A stretch of 62,764 nt of DNA from Bacteroidota bacterium (GTDB lineage: Bacteria > Bacteroidota > Bacteroidia > Bacteroidales > UBA4417), in contig JACAAZ010000009.1 of assembly GCA_013376995.1 (NCBI GenBank), positions 128,813 through 191,576 on the forward strand, written 5' to 3'. The position numbers and the translations under genes are program-made. Of the stretch, positions 17,101-25,842 are shown piece by piece. Positions within the stretch are counted from its first letter, which is position 1. Every line of letters starts with the position of its first letter. The notes under the pieces are model-generated. The model was not told where the DNA came from and made no database searches. It saw nothing but the letters and a program-made list of their open reading frames with translations.

Positions 17101-17459
17101 GTTTGGCCAGGGGATTCTTTTATGCAGGTGTACCCAGCATTATCATGACTTCCTGGGCTGTGGAGGATAATTCCGGAGTTGATCTGATGACTTCATTTTA
17201 CAAATACCTTGCTGAAGGCAAAGCAAAGAATGAAGCTTTAAGGCTAGCAAAACTTGATTACCTTGAAAACTCAGACCAATTAAAATCGCATCCTCATTTC
17301 TGGGCGGCATATATGAATATCGGCGATATCAGTCCTATCCAAAACCTGAAATCTCCTACGCCAGTCTATCTCATCTTTATTTTCAGCATAGCCGGGTTCC
17401 TGGTCCTGGCAGGTGGATTCCTCTATTTCTGGAAGAAGGAACATCGCTTTGGCAAGTAG
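14106..17459 (+). CDS. TPR-CHAT caspase-like protease, membrane-anchored
   Basis: A 1117-aa protein. The N-terminus has a hydrophobic segment ending LLLFTHC, which fits a lipoprotein signal or a membrane anchor. Residues ~45-520 are about ten TPR repeats of kinesin-light-chain style. The C-terminal half is a CHAT peptidase domain (~700-1070): the catalytic pair is H937 in LHLAMHT and C984 in LSACNTGTG, followed by GEGIMSLARGFFYAG and SWAVED. A membrane helix near 1080-1100 (FIFSIAGFLVLAGGFLYF) precedes a short basic tail. The start is GTG. CHAT proteases cut specific partner proteins; the substrate is unknown, but the nearby sigma/anti-sigma genes are an obvious candidate. Confidence 0.9.
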   Translation: MQYRHKNIASNFLINLVHILSLALVTLPLLLFTHCSSRDQKKTIGKTPGDLELAESCKLRDSYDSAIAYYHHFSDQCYKTKSWDNWGKGINGMIDCYRSKGDLSSAINLLNKSDSLARNSISVRSELFASLIHKKAILFSEKGEYERSNEYFLQTISLRDNLKLSRDTTLALSYNGLGTNFLYLGKYDEAYDYYEKAINNYEKLGLTKTADYAMFNLNAGIIHAIRGDYPKAQLHFDLSLSINKAILDKNDPKLALVYLNLGRFFSMTGNDEKALELLTQSEDIFKLKDRKSSKLASLYLNIGSIYVNKANYEKALSYYNKALALMQANTNGNPSDLLTVLLNLGFIYEKKGDFAAANKYYQEGLQKGDKFPNSVKVLRGLANINTILGKKTEATAYYDLSVKQSIELCGPNHPETGLTYLKYGEFCSINNEKQRAIDFLHKGIDIYKLAYGEKSRDLGYAYLQLANYFSRIHEYSKALPEYQKALIATFQNFNDVNILKNPKPDMGDLSYYQLNILTEKAFAFYSLYQHDPSKKEFLQASADTYTEAITFMELLRSTYQEEDSKLMIAGSEKNTVLNAIRTQVDLYRNAQQNDAFEKAFMYAEKGKSSVLMSYLRDMEAKDLGKIPDKLQKLDNQLKTEISFYNKLIFDETSRKDANQSKINLWNNTVFELSRKHDSLISVIEKSYPAYYNLKYDNSVITLKSLKERIAPNQAILEYTLADTTLYLFLIVKNDAKLFVTPVDTGFLTNIATLREMLTGKSFNNYSPEDFHSFTDASYSLYKVLLEPVQSLIQNKELIIIPDAELGYLSFDILLTHKPGPKAKGYRGLPYLIKEAPISYAPSATALFEGFKNPIAPKNHKVLAFAPSYENVRNVKIKELLRGKTSYPDYLMPIPGAQIEVKNLKKIFSSKVFDGSDATESNFKKYAGNYSILHLAMHTIINNNNPLYSKLVFYRNGDTLEDGLLNTSELFSMQLNADLAVLSACNTGTGKLERGEGIMSLARGFFYAGVPSIIMTSWAVEDNSGVDLMTSFYKYLAEGKAKNEALRLAKLDYLENSDQLKSHPHFWAAYMNIGDISPIQNLKSPTPVYLIFIFSIAGFLVLAGGFLYFWKKEHRFGK

Positions 17460-17513
17460 GCTGCCAAAACCCTCCATCCCCCCAATTTATTACTTTTGTA
17501 AAAAAACTGAACT

Positions 17514-19943
17514 GTGCTCAACCATTCCCTCCTTGAGGAAAAGTTAGGATTTAAACAAATACGAAATCTGCTTGAAAGTTACTGCCTGGGTGATCCGGGG
17601 AGAGAACTTGTATCAGGTATTCACTTCTCTTCCGATTATAGAAGCATCAAGAACGAACTCATACTTAATGATGAGTTCAAGACTTTGATGATTACCATTC
17701 CCGGCTTCCCATCAGAGGAATATACGGACCTCAGGCAAGACCTGGTCAGGCTGAGAATTCCCGGTACTTTCCTTCCGGTAGAGGATATGTTGAAACTAAA
17801 ATATTCCTATAATTTCTTTACGGATGTTATCAATTTTATAAGTGCAGCCCCGGCTCCGGCATTTCCAAGTCTCTACCAACTTATAGAAGGCTTCTACCCT
17901 GATCCGCATATTAATTCTGAGATTCACCGCATCCTGGATGAAAAGGGGGAAATCCGTGACAATGCATCTGCAGAACTGTTAAAGATCCGTAAGGCCATTT
18001 CTGCGCAGATGGCAATGGTGGATAAACGAATTGCCAATATGCTTGTGCAGGCAAAAAGAGAAAAATGGGTAAATTCTGATGTTGAGATTGCCATAAGAAA
18101 CGGCCGTCTTGTTATCCCTGTTCCCGCTGCAAATAAGCGCAAGCTGAAAGGTGTTGTTCATGACGAATCCGCCACCGGCCATACTGTATATATTGAGCCC
18201 ACTGAAGTATTTGAGCTGAATAATGAGATCCGTGAACTGGAACTCGCTGAGAACAGGGAAATAATACGAATCCTTACTCAATTTGCAGATTTTATCAGGC
18301 CACAATTGGATGAGATTATCAATATTTACAAACTACTGGGGCGCATTGATTTTATCAGGGCAAAAACCCTGTTTTCTTTGAGTATTGGAGCTGCCATGCC
18401 CTTAATGTCAGAATATCCGGGTATCTCATGGATTGAAGCCAGGCACCCATTGCTGTTTCTTTCACATTCCAAACAGAACAAACCTATCATTCCACTATCC
18501 ATCGAATTAAATACAACCAACAGGATACTGATCATTTCAGGCCCCAATGCAGGTGGGAAATCTGTTTGTCTTAAGACTGTCGGTTTATTACAATATATGC
18601 TGCAATGCGGATTGCTCATCCCGTTACGTGAAACTTCCGAAGTGGGAATTTTCTCCAATATCTTCATCGATATTGGTGACCAGCAATCAATAGAGGATGA
18701 CCTGAGTACTTATAGCAGCCATCTTTTTAATATAAAAAAACTGCTGGAAACTGCCGGTGGTGAAACACTTTTCCTAATCGATGAGTTCGGAGCAGGCACT
18801 GAACCTCAGTCAGGCGGCGCCATTGCCGAGGCTGTCCTTGAAGCCCTGAACGAACGTAAATGTTTCGGTGTCGTAACCACTCATTATGCAAACCTCAAAT
18901 TACTGGCCAGGCAAGGGAATGGATTTGCAAATGGTGCAATGTTGTTCGATACCAGGAAAATGATCCCCTTATTCCAACTAAAAATCGGGAAGCCCGGCAG
19001 TTCCTTCGCATTTGAGATAGCCGGAAATATTGCATTCCCTAAAGATATCCTTGAAAAGGCTGGCGAAAAACTGGGGCATGCTCAACTGGACTTTGAAAAG
19101 CAGGTCCAGGAACTGGAAACCGAGAGATCTGAGATCATTTTGAAAGAAAAACAACTTCACCAGGCAGATGAAATGCTTTCGGTTCTAATGTCGAAATACG
19201 AAAAGCTTACTGAAGAATTAGAGAGTAAAAAAAAGGATATTATTGAAAATGCAAGACAGGAGGCTAAAACACTTTTGGAGAAATCAAACCAGATCATCGA
19301 AAAAACGGTTAGGGATATAAAACAATCGCAGGCAGACAAAGAAAAAACCAATTTGCTGAGGAAAGATCTCAAAGCTTTCATAGAAGAGATTGAAACGCCC
19401 ATAGCTGAGCCTCTTCCTCTACCAAAACCACGGGAACCACAAAAACCGGTTACAGTTAAAATTAAGCCTGATCAATTTAAAGTAGGTGATAAAGTTACCA
19501 TGGAAGGACAGTATGAAGCAGGAGAAATCCTGGAAATTACTTCTCATGAGGTTGTGGTTGCTTTCAGGACAATAAAGTTGCATGTAAAACCTGAATTTCT
19601 GGAGCTAATATCTAACCCGGTTATCAAGGCAGAATCGGGATCCAGGAGAAATATCTCTTACAATAATATGATCAATGACATGAATGCCCGCATGTCCAAT
19701 TTCAGGCTTTCAATCGATGTGAGAGGATACCGGGCTGAAGAGGCTTTAGGGATCATTCAAAAATATATTGATGAGTCTGTAATGCTTCGTGTACCAGAAG
19801 TGAGTATATTGCATGGAAAAGGGAACGGTATTCTAAGGCAAATTATCCGGAATTACCTTCAATCTGTGCCTGAAGTCAAGCAGTTTGCGGATGAGAAGTT
19901 GGAAGCCGGAGGAGCCGGAATAACGCTGGTAAAATTCAGGTAA
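17514..19943 (+). CDS. mutS2: Endonuclease MutS2 (Smr-domain MutS paralogue)
   Basis: A MutS-type ATPase of 809 aa lacking the mismatch-recognition domain. Known family roles are suppressing recombination and splitting collided ribosomes. Visible are the core/clamp domain, the Walker A motif GPNAGGKS near residue 343, Walker B LFLIDEFGAGTEP near 420, a long charged coiled coil at ~520-640, a KOW-like segment (FKVGDKVTMEGQYEAGEI) and the C-terminal Smr domain with IDVRG and HGKGNG. The start codon is GTG, 54 bases after the CHAT gene. The size is close to the usual ~780-800 aa. Confidence 0.96.
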   Translation: MLNHSLLEEKLGFKQIRNLLESYCLGDPGRELVSGIHFSSDYRSIKNELILNDEFKTLMITIPGFPSEEYTDLRQDLVRLRIPGTFLPVEDMLKLKYSYNFFTDVINFISAAPAPAFPSLYQLIEGFYPDPHINSEIHRILDEKGEIRDNASAELLKIRKAISAQMAMVDKRIANMLVQAKREKWVNSDVEIAIRNGRLVIPVPAANKRKLKGVVHDESATGHTVYIEPTEVFELNNEIRELELAENREIIRILTQFADFIRPQLDEIINIYKLLGRIDFIRAKTLFSLSIGAAMPLMSEYPGISWIEARHPLLFLSHSKQNKPIIPLSIELNTTNRILIISGPNAGGKSVCLKTVGLLQYMLQCGLLIPLRETSEVGIFSNIFIDIGDQQSIEDDLSTYSSHLFNIKKLLETAGGETLFLIDEFGAGTEPQSGGAIAEAVLEALNERKCFGVVTTHYANLKLLARQGNGFANGAMLFDTRKMIPLFQLKIGKPGSSFAFEIAGNIAFPKDILEKAGEKLGHAQLDFEKQVQELETERSEIILKEKQLHQADEMLSVLMSKYEKLTEELESKKKDIIENARQEAKTLLEKSNQIIEKTVRDIKQSQADKEKTNLLRKDLKAFIEEIETPIAEPLPLPKPREPQKPVTVKIKPDQFKVGDKVTMEGQYEAGEILEITSHEVVVAFRTIKLHVKPEFLELISNPVIKAESGSRRNISYNNMINDMNARMSNFRLSIDVRGYRAEEALGIIQKYIDESVMLRVPEVSILHGKGNGILRQIIRNYLQSVPEVKQFADEKLEAGGAGITLVKFR

Positions 19944-19968
19944 CCTTACTCATCAACTCCTTACTGCA

Positions 19969-20382
19969 ATGATAAAGCATGTATCTACTCTATTGCTCAT
20001 TTTAGTGTCTTTTGCGTTCATTTCTTCCTGCAAAGGACCAAATGTCCAATCCAATAACCATAACGTTATTTCATTGAAAGCAGATAATTTCCAGGCTGAA
20101 CTATCAGTGAAGGGTATAGTACTTGTTGATTTTTGGGCCTCCTGGTGCAAACCTTGTAAGATGATGAGCCCGGTAATTGATGAAATAGCTGATGACCTGG
20201 AAGGCAAAATCAGGGTCGGGAAAGTAAATATTGATGAAGAAGGGGGCCTTGCCAATCAATTCAATGTGCAGAGTATCCCCAATTTCATAATATTCAAGGA
20301 TGGAGTACCCGTTGAGAACCTGGTTGGAATTCAGTCGAAGGAGGACCTTGTGAAGTTGCTTGGTAAATATATTGAATTGTAG
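19969..20382 (+). CDS. Thioredoxin-like lipoprotein
   Basis: A 137-aa thioredoxin-fold protein. The signal ends FISSC with the lipidated cysteine at residue 21, so it should be anchored facing the periplasm. The active site is WCKPC (C60, C63), and the cis-proline region is QSIPNFIIF. It is predicted to exchange disulfides in exported proteins. It starts 25 bases after mutS2, so the two may share a transcript, although no functional link is obvious. Confidence 0.92.
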   Translation: MIKHVSTLLLILVSFAFISSCKGPNVQSNNHNVISLKADNFQAELSVKGIVLVDFWASWCKPCKMMSPVIDEIADDLEGKIRVGKVNIDEEGGLANQFNVQSIPNFIIFKDGVPVENLVGIQSKEDLVKLLGKYIEL

Positions 20383-20424
20383 AATGTATGAAAGTCTTCT
20401 TATTATTTGAGGCTTCGAGAATTT

Positions 20425-20778
20425 TTATAAAGTAGCTAAGGCCTGCTGGTCACTTTTAGTTAAGGAATCTACTACAAGTTGATAAGACATGTCTATCCAT
20501 TCCTGAAGCAGGTTATCACTGACAGTTCCGTCAATCTTCACCGTATTCCAGTGTTTCTTATTCATATGGTAACCCGGGAGAACAGTTGGAAAATGGGCAC
20601 GTAATTCCAATGCTTTTTCGGGTTCGCATTTTACATTGATACTAAGCTCATCCATCAAATCAGTAAGCAGGAACATCTTACCGGACACTTTGAAAACAAG
20701 TGTGTTTTCATCAAAAGGAAAACTTTCAGTTACCCCTTTCTTCATCAAACAATATTCACGTATGCCCTCTATGTCCAT
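20425..20778 (-). CDS. MmcQ/YjbR-family protein
   Basis: A 117-aa protein of the YjbR (CyaY-like fold) family: REYCLMKKGVTESFPFDENT at the N-terminus, KMFLLTDL and YHMNKKHWNTVKIDG are typical. Members have been described as DNA-binding, but the role is not established. It converges with the thioredoxin-like gene with a 42-bp gap and no clear terminator. Confidence 0.9.
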   Translation of the reverse strand: MDIEGIREYCLMKKGVTESFPFDENTLVFKVSGKMFLLTDLMDELSINVKCEPEKALELRAHFPTVLPGYHMNKKHWNTVKIDGTVSDNLLQEWIDMSYQLVVDSLTKSDQQALATL

Positions 20779-20792
20779 TGGTCTATTTTAGA

Positions 20793-20800
20793 TATCTTTG
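20793..20800 (+). promoter_or_regulatory. Candidate -7 box upstream of the histidine kinase
   Basis: TATCTTTG matches TAnnTTTG. It is 230 bases before the kinase gene and lacks a TTG at the proper distance, so it is a weak candidate. The rest of 20801-21029 is A+T-rich with no other signal. Confidence 0.3.
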
Positions 20801-21029
20801 CGTTGATTGTTCTATTGACGGCTCGTATACAAACAAAACATTAAGCATCACTAATAAAGCTTGAAAATCCTGTTCAAGAACAAATTTAATAGTTTTTCAG
20901 AACAACCTGTTCCTCTTTATTGAGTGTTGCTTTTTCCATCTCATACCTAAGTGCTTATTTTTATTAATAAAATGATCTAAAATTGAACCTTCAAGGATCT
21001 ATAACAATCCTGAAATCAATAATCAAAAA

Positions 21030-23015
21030 ATGAGTTTACAAATCTCTGATTGTTTACCATCAGCATATCCAGCCGAAAGCACTTTTCATCAGGCCAGGGG
21101 CTTTTCTTACAGGTTAACCCTTCTGAGCCTCCTGTCCTTTTTGTTATTGAATGCATTTGCAACAAGCAAAATCGATAGTCTTCAGGCTGCACTTAAAAGC
21201 CATGAAAAAGCATCTGACAAGATATCAACCATGCTTGAACTTGGAGCTGCTTACGTTTCAAAATCCGATTACAGGATGGCTCTCGAATCGGACCGCAAAC
21301 TGATCGACTACGTTTCAAAATATGGGACTAAGTCTGATTCTGCCAAGGCATTCAGGCATATTGGACTGGTAACAATGGGAATGTCGTGGTATGAGGAGTC
21401 CCTCAAATACCTGATGCAAGCACACCATTTATATGATGATATTGGAGATTCAGCCAAGGCTGCTACCACACTCATGAACATAGGTACTGATTATGATTTT
21501 ATTGGTGATCAGGCGAAAGCACTGGAGTATTATGCCCAATCCCAGGCAATGTTTCAACAGATTAAGTTTGATTTTGGCCTTGCAAACTGCAAGCTAAACA
21601 TCGCAATTATTCAAACCAAGCAAAAAAAATACAAAGAAGCCTGTGATAACTTCCTGGCAGCTGCTGAGATTTATAAGAAGGAAAATAATATTTCCTATTT
21701 AGCGGCCTGTTATATTAACCTGGGACTGGCCTACAAGAACCAGAAAAAGTATGACCTGGCGATGGAATATCACAATAAATCCTATGAAATCTATAAGAAA
21801 GACGATGATAAGTATCATATTGGATATTATCATGTGAACATGGGAGAACTTCTTCTGCAGATGAACAAACCTGAAGAGGCGAAACCACATCTTGACATAG
21901 CCAGATCAATCGCTCAGGAATCAGGAGTTGCCGAACTGATGGCAAGATCCTATGAATTCCTGTCCGATTATTATGTAAAAACAAAAAATTTCAAGCCCGC
22001 TTACGAATATCTTGAAAAATCAAAAGAGATCAACGACAGCATCCTTAATGCAAGCACTATAAAGAAAGTGTCTGATCTGCAGTACCACTACGAAATTGTA
22101 AGAAGGGAAGCTGAGAAAACCACCCTTGTAAAAGATAACCTTCAAAAGGAGTTGAAGCTTTCCCAGCGCACTAAGCTGGTTTACATTATGGCTGCACTCC
22201 TTCTTTTCATCGCCGTAGTAGTTATTCTTTTGTTTTCACGTAACCGGCTAAAGCATAAGGCTAACCTTCTGCTGGAAGCTAAAAACAAGCTTATCGGGTC
22301 TCAGAAAGATGAACTCGTTAAACTGAATGCTTCCAAGGACCGCTTCCTGTCCATTCTGGCTCATGACATCAAGAATCCGCTGAGTGCAATCCTTGGGATT
22401 AGTGATATCCTAATGACAGATTACAAGGATCTTTCAGAAGAAGAAAAGAAAGGATTCATCCAGGATATCCACACATCATCCAATAACCTGTTCGAAATAG
22501 TAAACACTTTGCTTAACTGGTCAATTTCTCAGAACGGGTTAATTGCCTACCAGCCGAAGAACTTCAATTTAACAGCCCTTTGCCAGAATTCTCTTGCTAA
22601 ACTTCATCCAATTGCCAAGTTGAAAGATATCATCCTTGTCGACGAAACAGAACCAGATACCCTTGTTTATGCTGACGATAATATGATCATGTCAGTAATG
22701 CATAACCTTGTTGTCAATGCCATCAAGTTCTCGCACAGGGGAGGACAGATTATCGTAAGGACAGGGATGCACGAAGACCAATGCGGGGTTTCCGTAATTG
22801 ACCAGGGGGTGGGAATTTCGGCAGAGAATCAGGCTAAACTATTCCGCATAGATCAATCATTCCGTGCTAATGGAACAACCGGCGAAGCCGGAACCGGAAT
22901 TGGCCTGATCCTTTGTAAGGATTTTGTTGAGCGCAACCAAGGTACCATATGGGTTGAAAGCGAAGTCAATAAAGGCAGTGCCTTCCGATTCTCCCTTCCC
23001 AGGACCAAGGAATAA
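21030..23015 (+). CDS. TPR-sensor histidine kinase
   Basis: A 661-aa two-component kinase. After an N-terminal hydrophobic signal/anchor (LTLLSLLSFLLLNAFA, ~30-45) come about six TPR repeats (~55-335) predicted to be periplasmic, a membrane helix at ~390-408 (LVYIMAALLLFIAVVVILLF), a short coiled coil, the HisKA domain with H-box FLSILAHDIKNPLS (phospho-His near 446) and the HATPase domain with N-box NLVVNAIKFS, G1 DQGVGIS and G2 GEAGTGIGL. There is no receiver domain, and no response regulator gene is adjacent. The architecture is common in Bacteroidota; the signal is unknown. Confidence 0.93.
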   Translation: MSLQISDCLPSAYPAESTFHQARGFSYRLTLLSLLSFLLLNAFATSKIDSLQAALKSHEKASDKISTMLELGAAYVSKSDYRMALESDRKLIDYVSKYGTKSDSAKAFRHIGLVTMGMSWYEESLKYLMQAHHLYDDIGDSAKAATTLMNIGTDYDFIGDQAKALEYYAQSQAMFQQIKFDFGLANCKLNIAIIQTKQKKYKEACDNFLAAAEIYKKENNISYLAACYINLGLAYKNQKKYDLAMEYHNKSYEIYKKDDDKYHIGYYHVNMGELLLQMNKPEEAKPHLDIARSIAQESGVAELMARSYEFLSDYYVKTKNFKPAYEYLEKSKEINDSILNASTIKKVSDLQYHYEIVRREAEKTTLVKDNLQKELKLSQRTKLVYIMAALLLFIAVVVILLFSRNRLKHKANLLLEAKNKLIGSQKDELVKLNASKDRFLSILAHDIKNPLSAILGISDILMTDYKDLSEEEKKGFIQDIHTSSNNLFEIVNTLLNWSISQNGLIAYQPKNFNLTALCQNSLAKLHPIAKLKDIILVDETEPDTLVYADDNMIMSVMHNLVVNAIKFSHRGGQIIVRTGMHEDQCGVSVIDQGVGISAENQAKLFRIDQSFRANGTTGEAGTGIGLILCKDFVERNQGTIWVESEVNKGSAFRFSLPRTKE

Positions 23016-23030
23016 TTTTCCAATAGTGAA

Positions 23031-23038
23031 TATATTTG
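23031..23038 (+). promoter_or_regulatory. Candidate -7 box of the carboxylase operon
   Basis: TATATTTG matches TAnnTTTG, 66 bases before the carboxylase start. The -33 region has only TTTTC. Confidence 0.45.
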
Positions 23039-23103
23039 TACTTTAGCTGGTTCATGAAAAGCTGAATCTAGAATCAATACGATAGTTAACCAAACATCTT
23101 ATT

Positions 23104-24651
23104 ATGTCGTTAAGCCATAAATCAATTGATCTGAAACGTAGAATGCGCGAGGCGTTGCGAGGTGGTGGAGAACAAGCCATCGAAAAACAAAAGGCAACCG
23201 GCAAGCTAACTGCGAGAGAACGTATTATTGCCCTTCTTGACCCGAAATCCTTCCATGAGTATGACCTATTTGTAGAGCATGCCGGTCGCGATTTTGACAT
23301 GAGCGAAAAGTATTTGCCCGGTGACGGGGTTGTTACAGGAACCGGTACCATCAATGGTTACGCTGTTTGTGTATTCGCCCAGGACTTTACTGTTGCCGGA
23401 GGTTCCCTTGGCTATATGCATGCCAAGAAGATCACCAAGATCATGGATCACGCTATGAAACTGAAGGTTCCCCTTATCGGGATCAACGATTCCGGGGGTG
23501 CACGTATACAGGAAGGGGTTAACTCCCTTGCTGGTTATGGTGAGATCTTTTTCAGGAACACCCAGGCATCGGGTGTTATTCCTCAAATATCCGTAATCCT
23601 CGGACCCTGTGCCGGAGGAGCAGTATATTCACCAGCACTGACAGATTTTGTTTTTGTGGTGGATAAGATTTCCAAGATGTTCATCACCGGTCCTGAAGTT
23701 ATAAAGACTGTACTTGGTGAAGAGATATCGATGGAAGAACTTGGTGGAGCAAGGGTTCAGGCTGAAATTACCGGAAATGCACATTTCTTTGCCGAAAATG
23801 AGATTGACTGTTTTGAACAGATCAAGCAGCTTTGCAGCTATATCCCATGGAACAATACCAAGAAAGCTGATTCGTTCCCAAAGAAACCCCCTCGTACAAG
23901 GCAGTACAGCATTGATAAACTGTTCCCGACTAATTCACGGCAGCCTTATGATGTAAAAGACATTATCCGCGCTATCAGTGATGATTCCGAATTCTTTGAA
24001 GTTCATGAATTCTGGGCAGAAAATATCGTTATCGGTTTTGCCAGGATGAGTGGAAATACAGTGGGTTTTGTTGCCAACCAACCACTCGTTCTTGCCGGTG
24101 TATTGGATGTTGACTCTTCCGATAAAGCTGCCAGGTTCATTCGATACTGCGATGCATTCAACATCCCGTTAGTTACGTTGGTCGACCTTCCAGGATACCT
24201 TCCAGGGGTTGACCAGGAGCATGCCGGGGTTATCAGACATGGTGCGAAAGTATTGTACGCATATAGTGAAGCCACAGTTCCCAAAATTACTGTCATTACT
24301 CGTAAAGCCTATGGCGGAGGATACATAGCAATGTGCTCAAGCCACCTGAGAGCAGACTTTGTATTTGCATGGCCTACTGCAGAGATCGCTGTTATGGGTC
24401 CGGAAGGTGCCGCCAATATCATCTTCAGGAATGAAATCAAATCTGCCGATAATCCTGAAGAGATGCGCAAACTCAAGGTTAAGGAATATAAGGACAAGTT
24501 CGCTAATCCTTATGTTGCTGCTGCCTACGGATACATTGATGCCGTAATTGAGCCGGATGAAACCCGCGATATGGTTATTCATGCTCTTCATATCTCCGCT
24601 GATAAGATCATCACCACTCCTTCCAAGAAACACGGAATTCCTCCATTCTGA
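23104..24651 (+). CDS. Acyl-CoA carboxylase / methylmalonyl-CoA decarboxylase, carboxyltransferase subunit
   Basis: A 515-aa biotin-dependent carboxyltransferase of the PccB/MmdA family, moving CO2 between biotin and propionyl-CoA or methylmalonyl-CoA. Both crotonase-like halves are visible: LIGINDSGGARIQEGV with LGPCAGGAVYSPALTDF in the first, and LVTLVDLPGYLPGVDQE with KAYGGGYIAMCSSHL in the second. A separate biotin-carrier gene follows 132 bp later. No biotin carboxylase or membrane decarboxylase subunit lies here, so whether it works as a propionyl-CoA carboxylase or as part of a sodium-pumping decarboxylase cannot be decided. Confidence 0.94.
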   Translation: MSLSHKSIDLKRRMREALRGGGEQAIEKQKATGKLTARERIIALLDPKSFHEYDLFVEHAGRDFDMSEKYLPGDGVVTGTGTINGYAVCVFAQDFTVAGGSLGYMHAKKITKIMDHAMKLKVPLIGINDSGGARIQEGVNSLAGYGEIFFRNTQASGVIPQISVILGPCAGGAVYSPALTDFVFVVDKISKMFITGPEVIKTVLGEEISMEELGGARVQAEITGNAHFFAENEIDCFEQIKQLCSYIPWNNTKKADSFPKKPPRTRQYSIDKLFPTNSRQPYDVKDIIRAISDDSEFFEVHEFWAENIVIGFARMSGNTVGFVANQPLVLAGVLDVDSSDKAARFIRYCDAFNIPLVTLVDLPGYLPGVDQEHAGVIRHGAKVLYAYSEATVPKITVITRKAYGGGYIAMCSSHLRADFVFAWPTAEIAVMGPEGAANIIFRNEIKSADNPEEMRKLKVKEYKDKFANPYVAAAYGYIDAVIEPDETRDMVIHALHISADKIITTPSKKHGIPPF

Positions 24652-24783
24652 TGGATTCATAAGTCATGATACCATTCTAACGGAAAGTTTTCGTTTGAAA
24701 TACTATTCATTGGCAGATTCGATGATGAAAGATTATTTGTTTGACTTAGCTGTAAGTTATTAATCCCACCTAACATCAAGGTT

Positions 24784-25149
24784 ATGGAAGAAAGTACGAA
24801 AGAGCAAACATATGCTAAAAACGGTGCAGAAGAGAAAGAGAATGAAATCTTTCAAACACTCATCGTTGAAGATGTAAAATACAAAACCAGGCTGAATAAG
24901 AAGTTTCTTACACGCAAGCCTTATGAACCGGTCGACCCCAAGAAAGTGCAAGCTTTTATACCCGGAACCATCGGAAATATTTTCATAAAAAAAGGAAAAA
25001 AAGTAAAAACCGGACAAAAAATGATTGAACTGGAAGCTATGAAAATGGTCAATACCATTTTTGCGGAATTCGATGCCGTTATATTGGATATTCCAGTCAG
25101 GACAGGTGAATCCGTATCAAAAAACCAGGTATTGATCCAGTTTAAATAG
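24784..25149 (+). CDS. Biotin carboxyl carrier protein
   Basis: A 121-aa biotinyl-domain protein. The biotin acceptor is K87 in the motif EAMKM (84-88), within the domain from about residue 52 to the end (VQAFIPGTIGNIFIKKGKKV). A charged N-terminal region (1-45) replaces the Pro/Ala linker often seen in decarboxylase gamma subunits. It partners the carboxyltransferase upstream. The 132-bp gap between them holds no OadG-like gene. Its stop codon is two bases from that of engB on the other strand. Confidence 0.93.
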   Translation: MEESTKEQTYAKNGAEEKENEIFQTLIVEDVKYKTRLNKKFLTRKPYEPVDPKKVQAFIPGTIGNIFIKKGKKVKTGQKMIELEAMKMVNTIFAEFDAVILDIPVRTGESVSKNQVLIQFK

Positions 25150-25151
25150 GG

Positions 25152-25781
25152 CTATTTTTTATCCTGCTCCAACAGATGGGAATACTCTTCATTTGAATGG
25201 GAAATAAAGCTCAGGATCTCAGCCTTACCGGCACCTGAATGCGAAGAAGTTATGAAGATGGGAGGAAGTTCCTCCCATTTTTTTTGCATTTCATCCTTGA
25301 AAGCCTGAATTGTAAACTGGACTTTGCTCTTTGATAATTTATCAGCTTTGGTAAAAACAAGGCAACAGGGCAAGCCCTTCTCACCCAGCCAGCCAATAAA
25401 GCGTAAGTCACTCTCCTGGGGTTCCAGCCTCGAATCAATAAGCAGAAAGGTATAGAAAAGAGAGCTTCTGCCTTCGATATATTCACGGACCATGGCATCC
25501 CAGCCTTTCCGTTTCCCCTTTGCTATCCTTGCATAACCATAACCAGGCAAGTCAACGAGGTACCAGAGATCATCAACAAGGAAATAATTGATCAGGCGTG
25601 TTTTCCCCGGATCAGAGGATGTCCGTGCCAGGTTTTTTATACCCGTAAGCATATTGATGAGTGATGATTTACCCACATTCGACCGGCCAACAAAAGCATA
25701 TTCGGGAAAACGTTCCTCCGGGCAACCGGCAAGGTTGGGGGAACTCATAGTAAACATGGCCTTTTTGACTTGCATTATCAT
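25152..25781 (-). CDS. engB: Ribosome-biogenesis GTPase EngB/YihA
   Basis: A 209-aa TRAFAC GTPase needed for large-subunit assembly in the family. Motifs: G1 GRSNVGKSSL, G3 DLPGYGYA, G4 TKADKL. The open frame continues 61 codons upstream into the end of the preceding gene, but ATG at 25781 (MIMQVKKAMFTMSSPNLAGC) gives the normal length and a normal N-terminus. It is likely co-transcribed with the lipid acyltransferase genes 61 bases upstream. Confidence 0.95.
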   Translation of the reverse strand: MIMQVKKAMFTMSSPNLAGCPEERFPEYAFVGRSNVGKSSLINMLTGIKNLARTSSDPGKTRLINYFLVDDLWYLVDLPGYGYARIAKGKRKGWDAMVREYIEGRSSLFYTFLLIDSRLEPQESDLRFIGWLGEKGLPCCLVFTKADKLSKSKVQFTIQAFKDEMQKKWEELPPIFITSSHSGAGKAEILSFISHSNEEYSHLLEQDKK

Positions 25782-25842
25782 AGTAGAAAATCTGATACCG
25801 GCATCAAAGATGATCCGGTAATAGCAAACAAAGGATCGATAC

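Noticed and set aside
24652-24783. A short OadG-like gene between the carboxylase subunits
   Set aside because: Only a 14-codon frame is present and no membrane segment is encoded.
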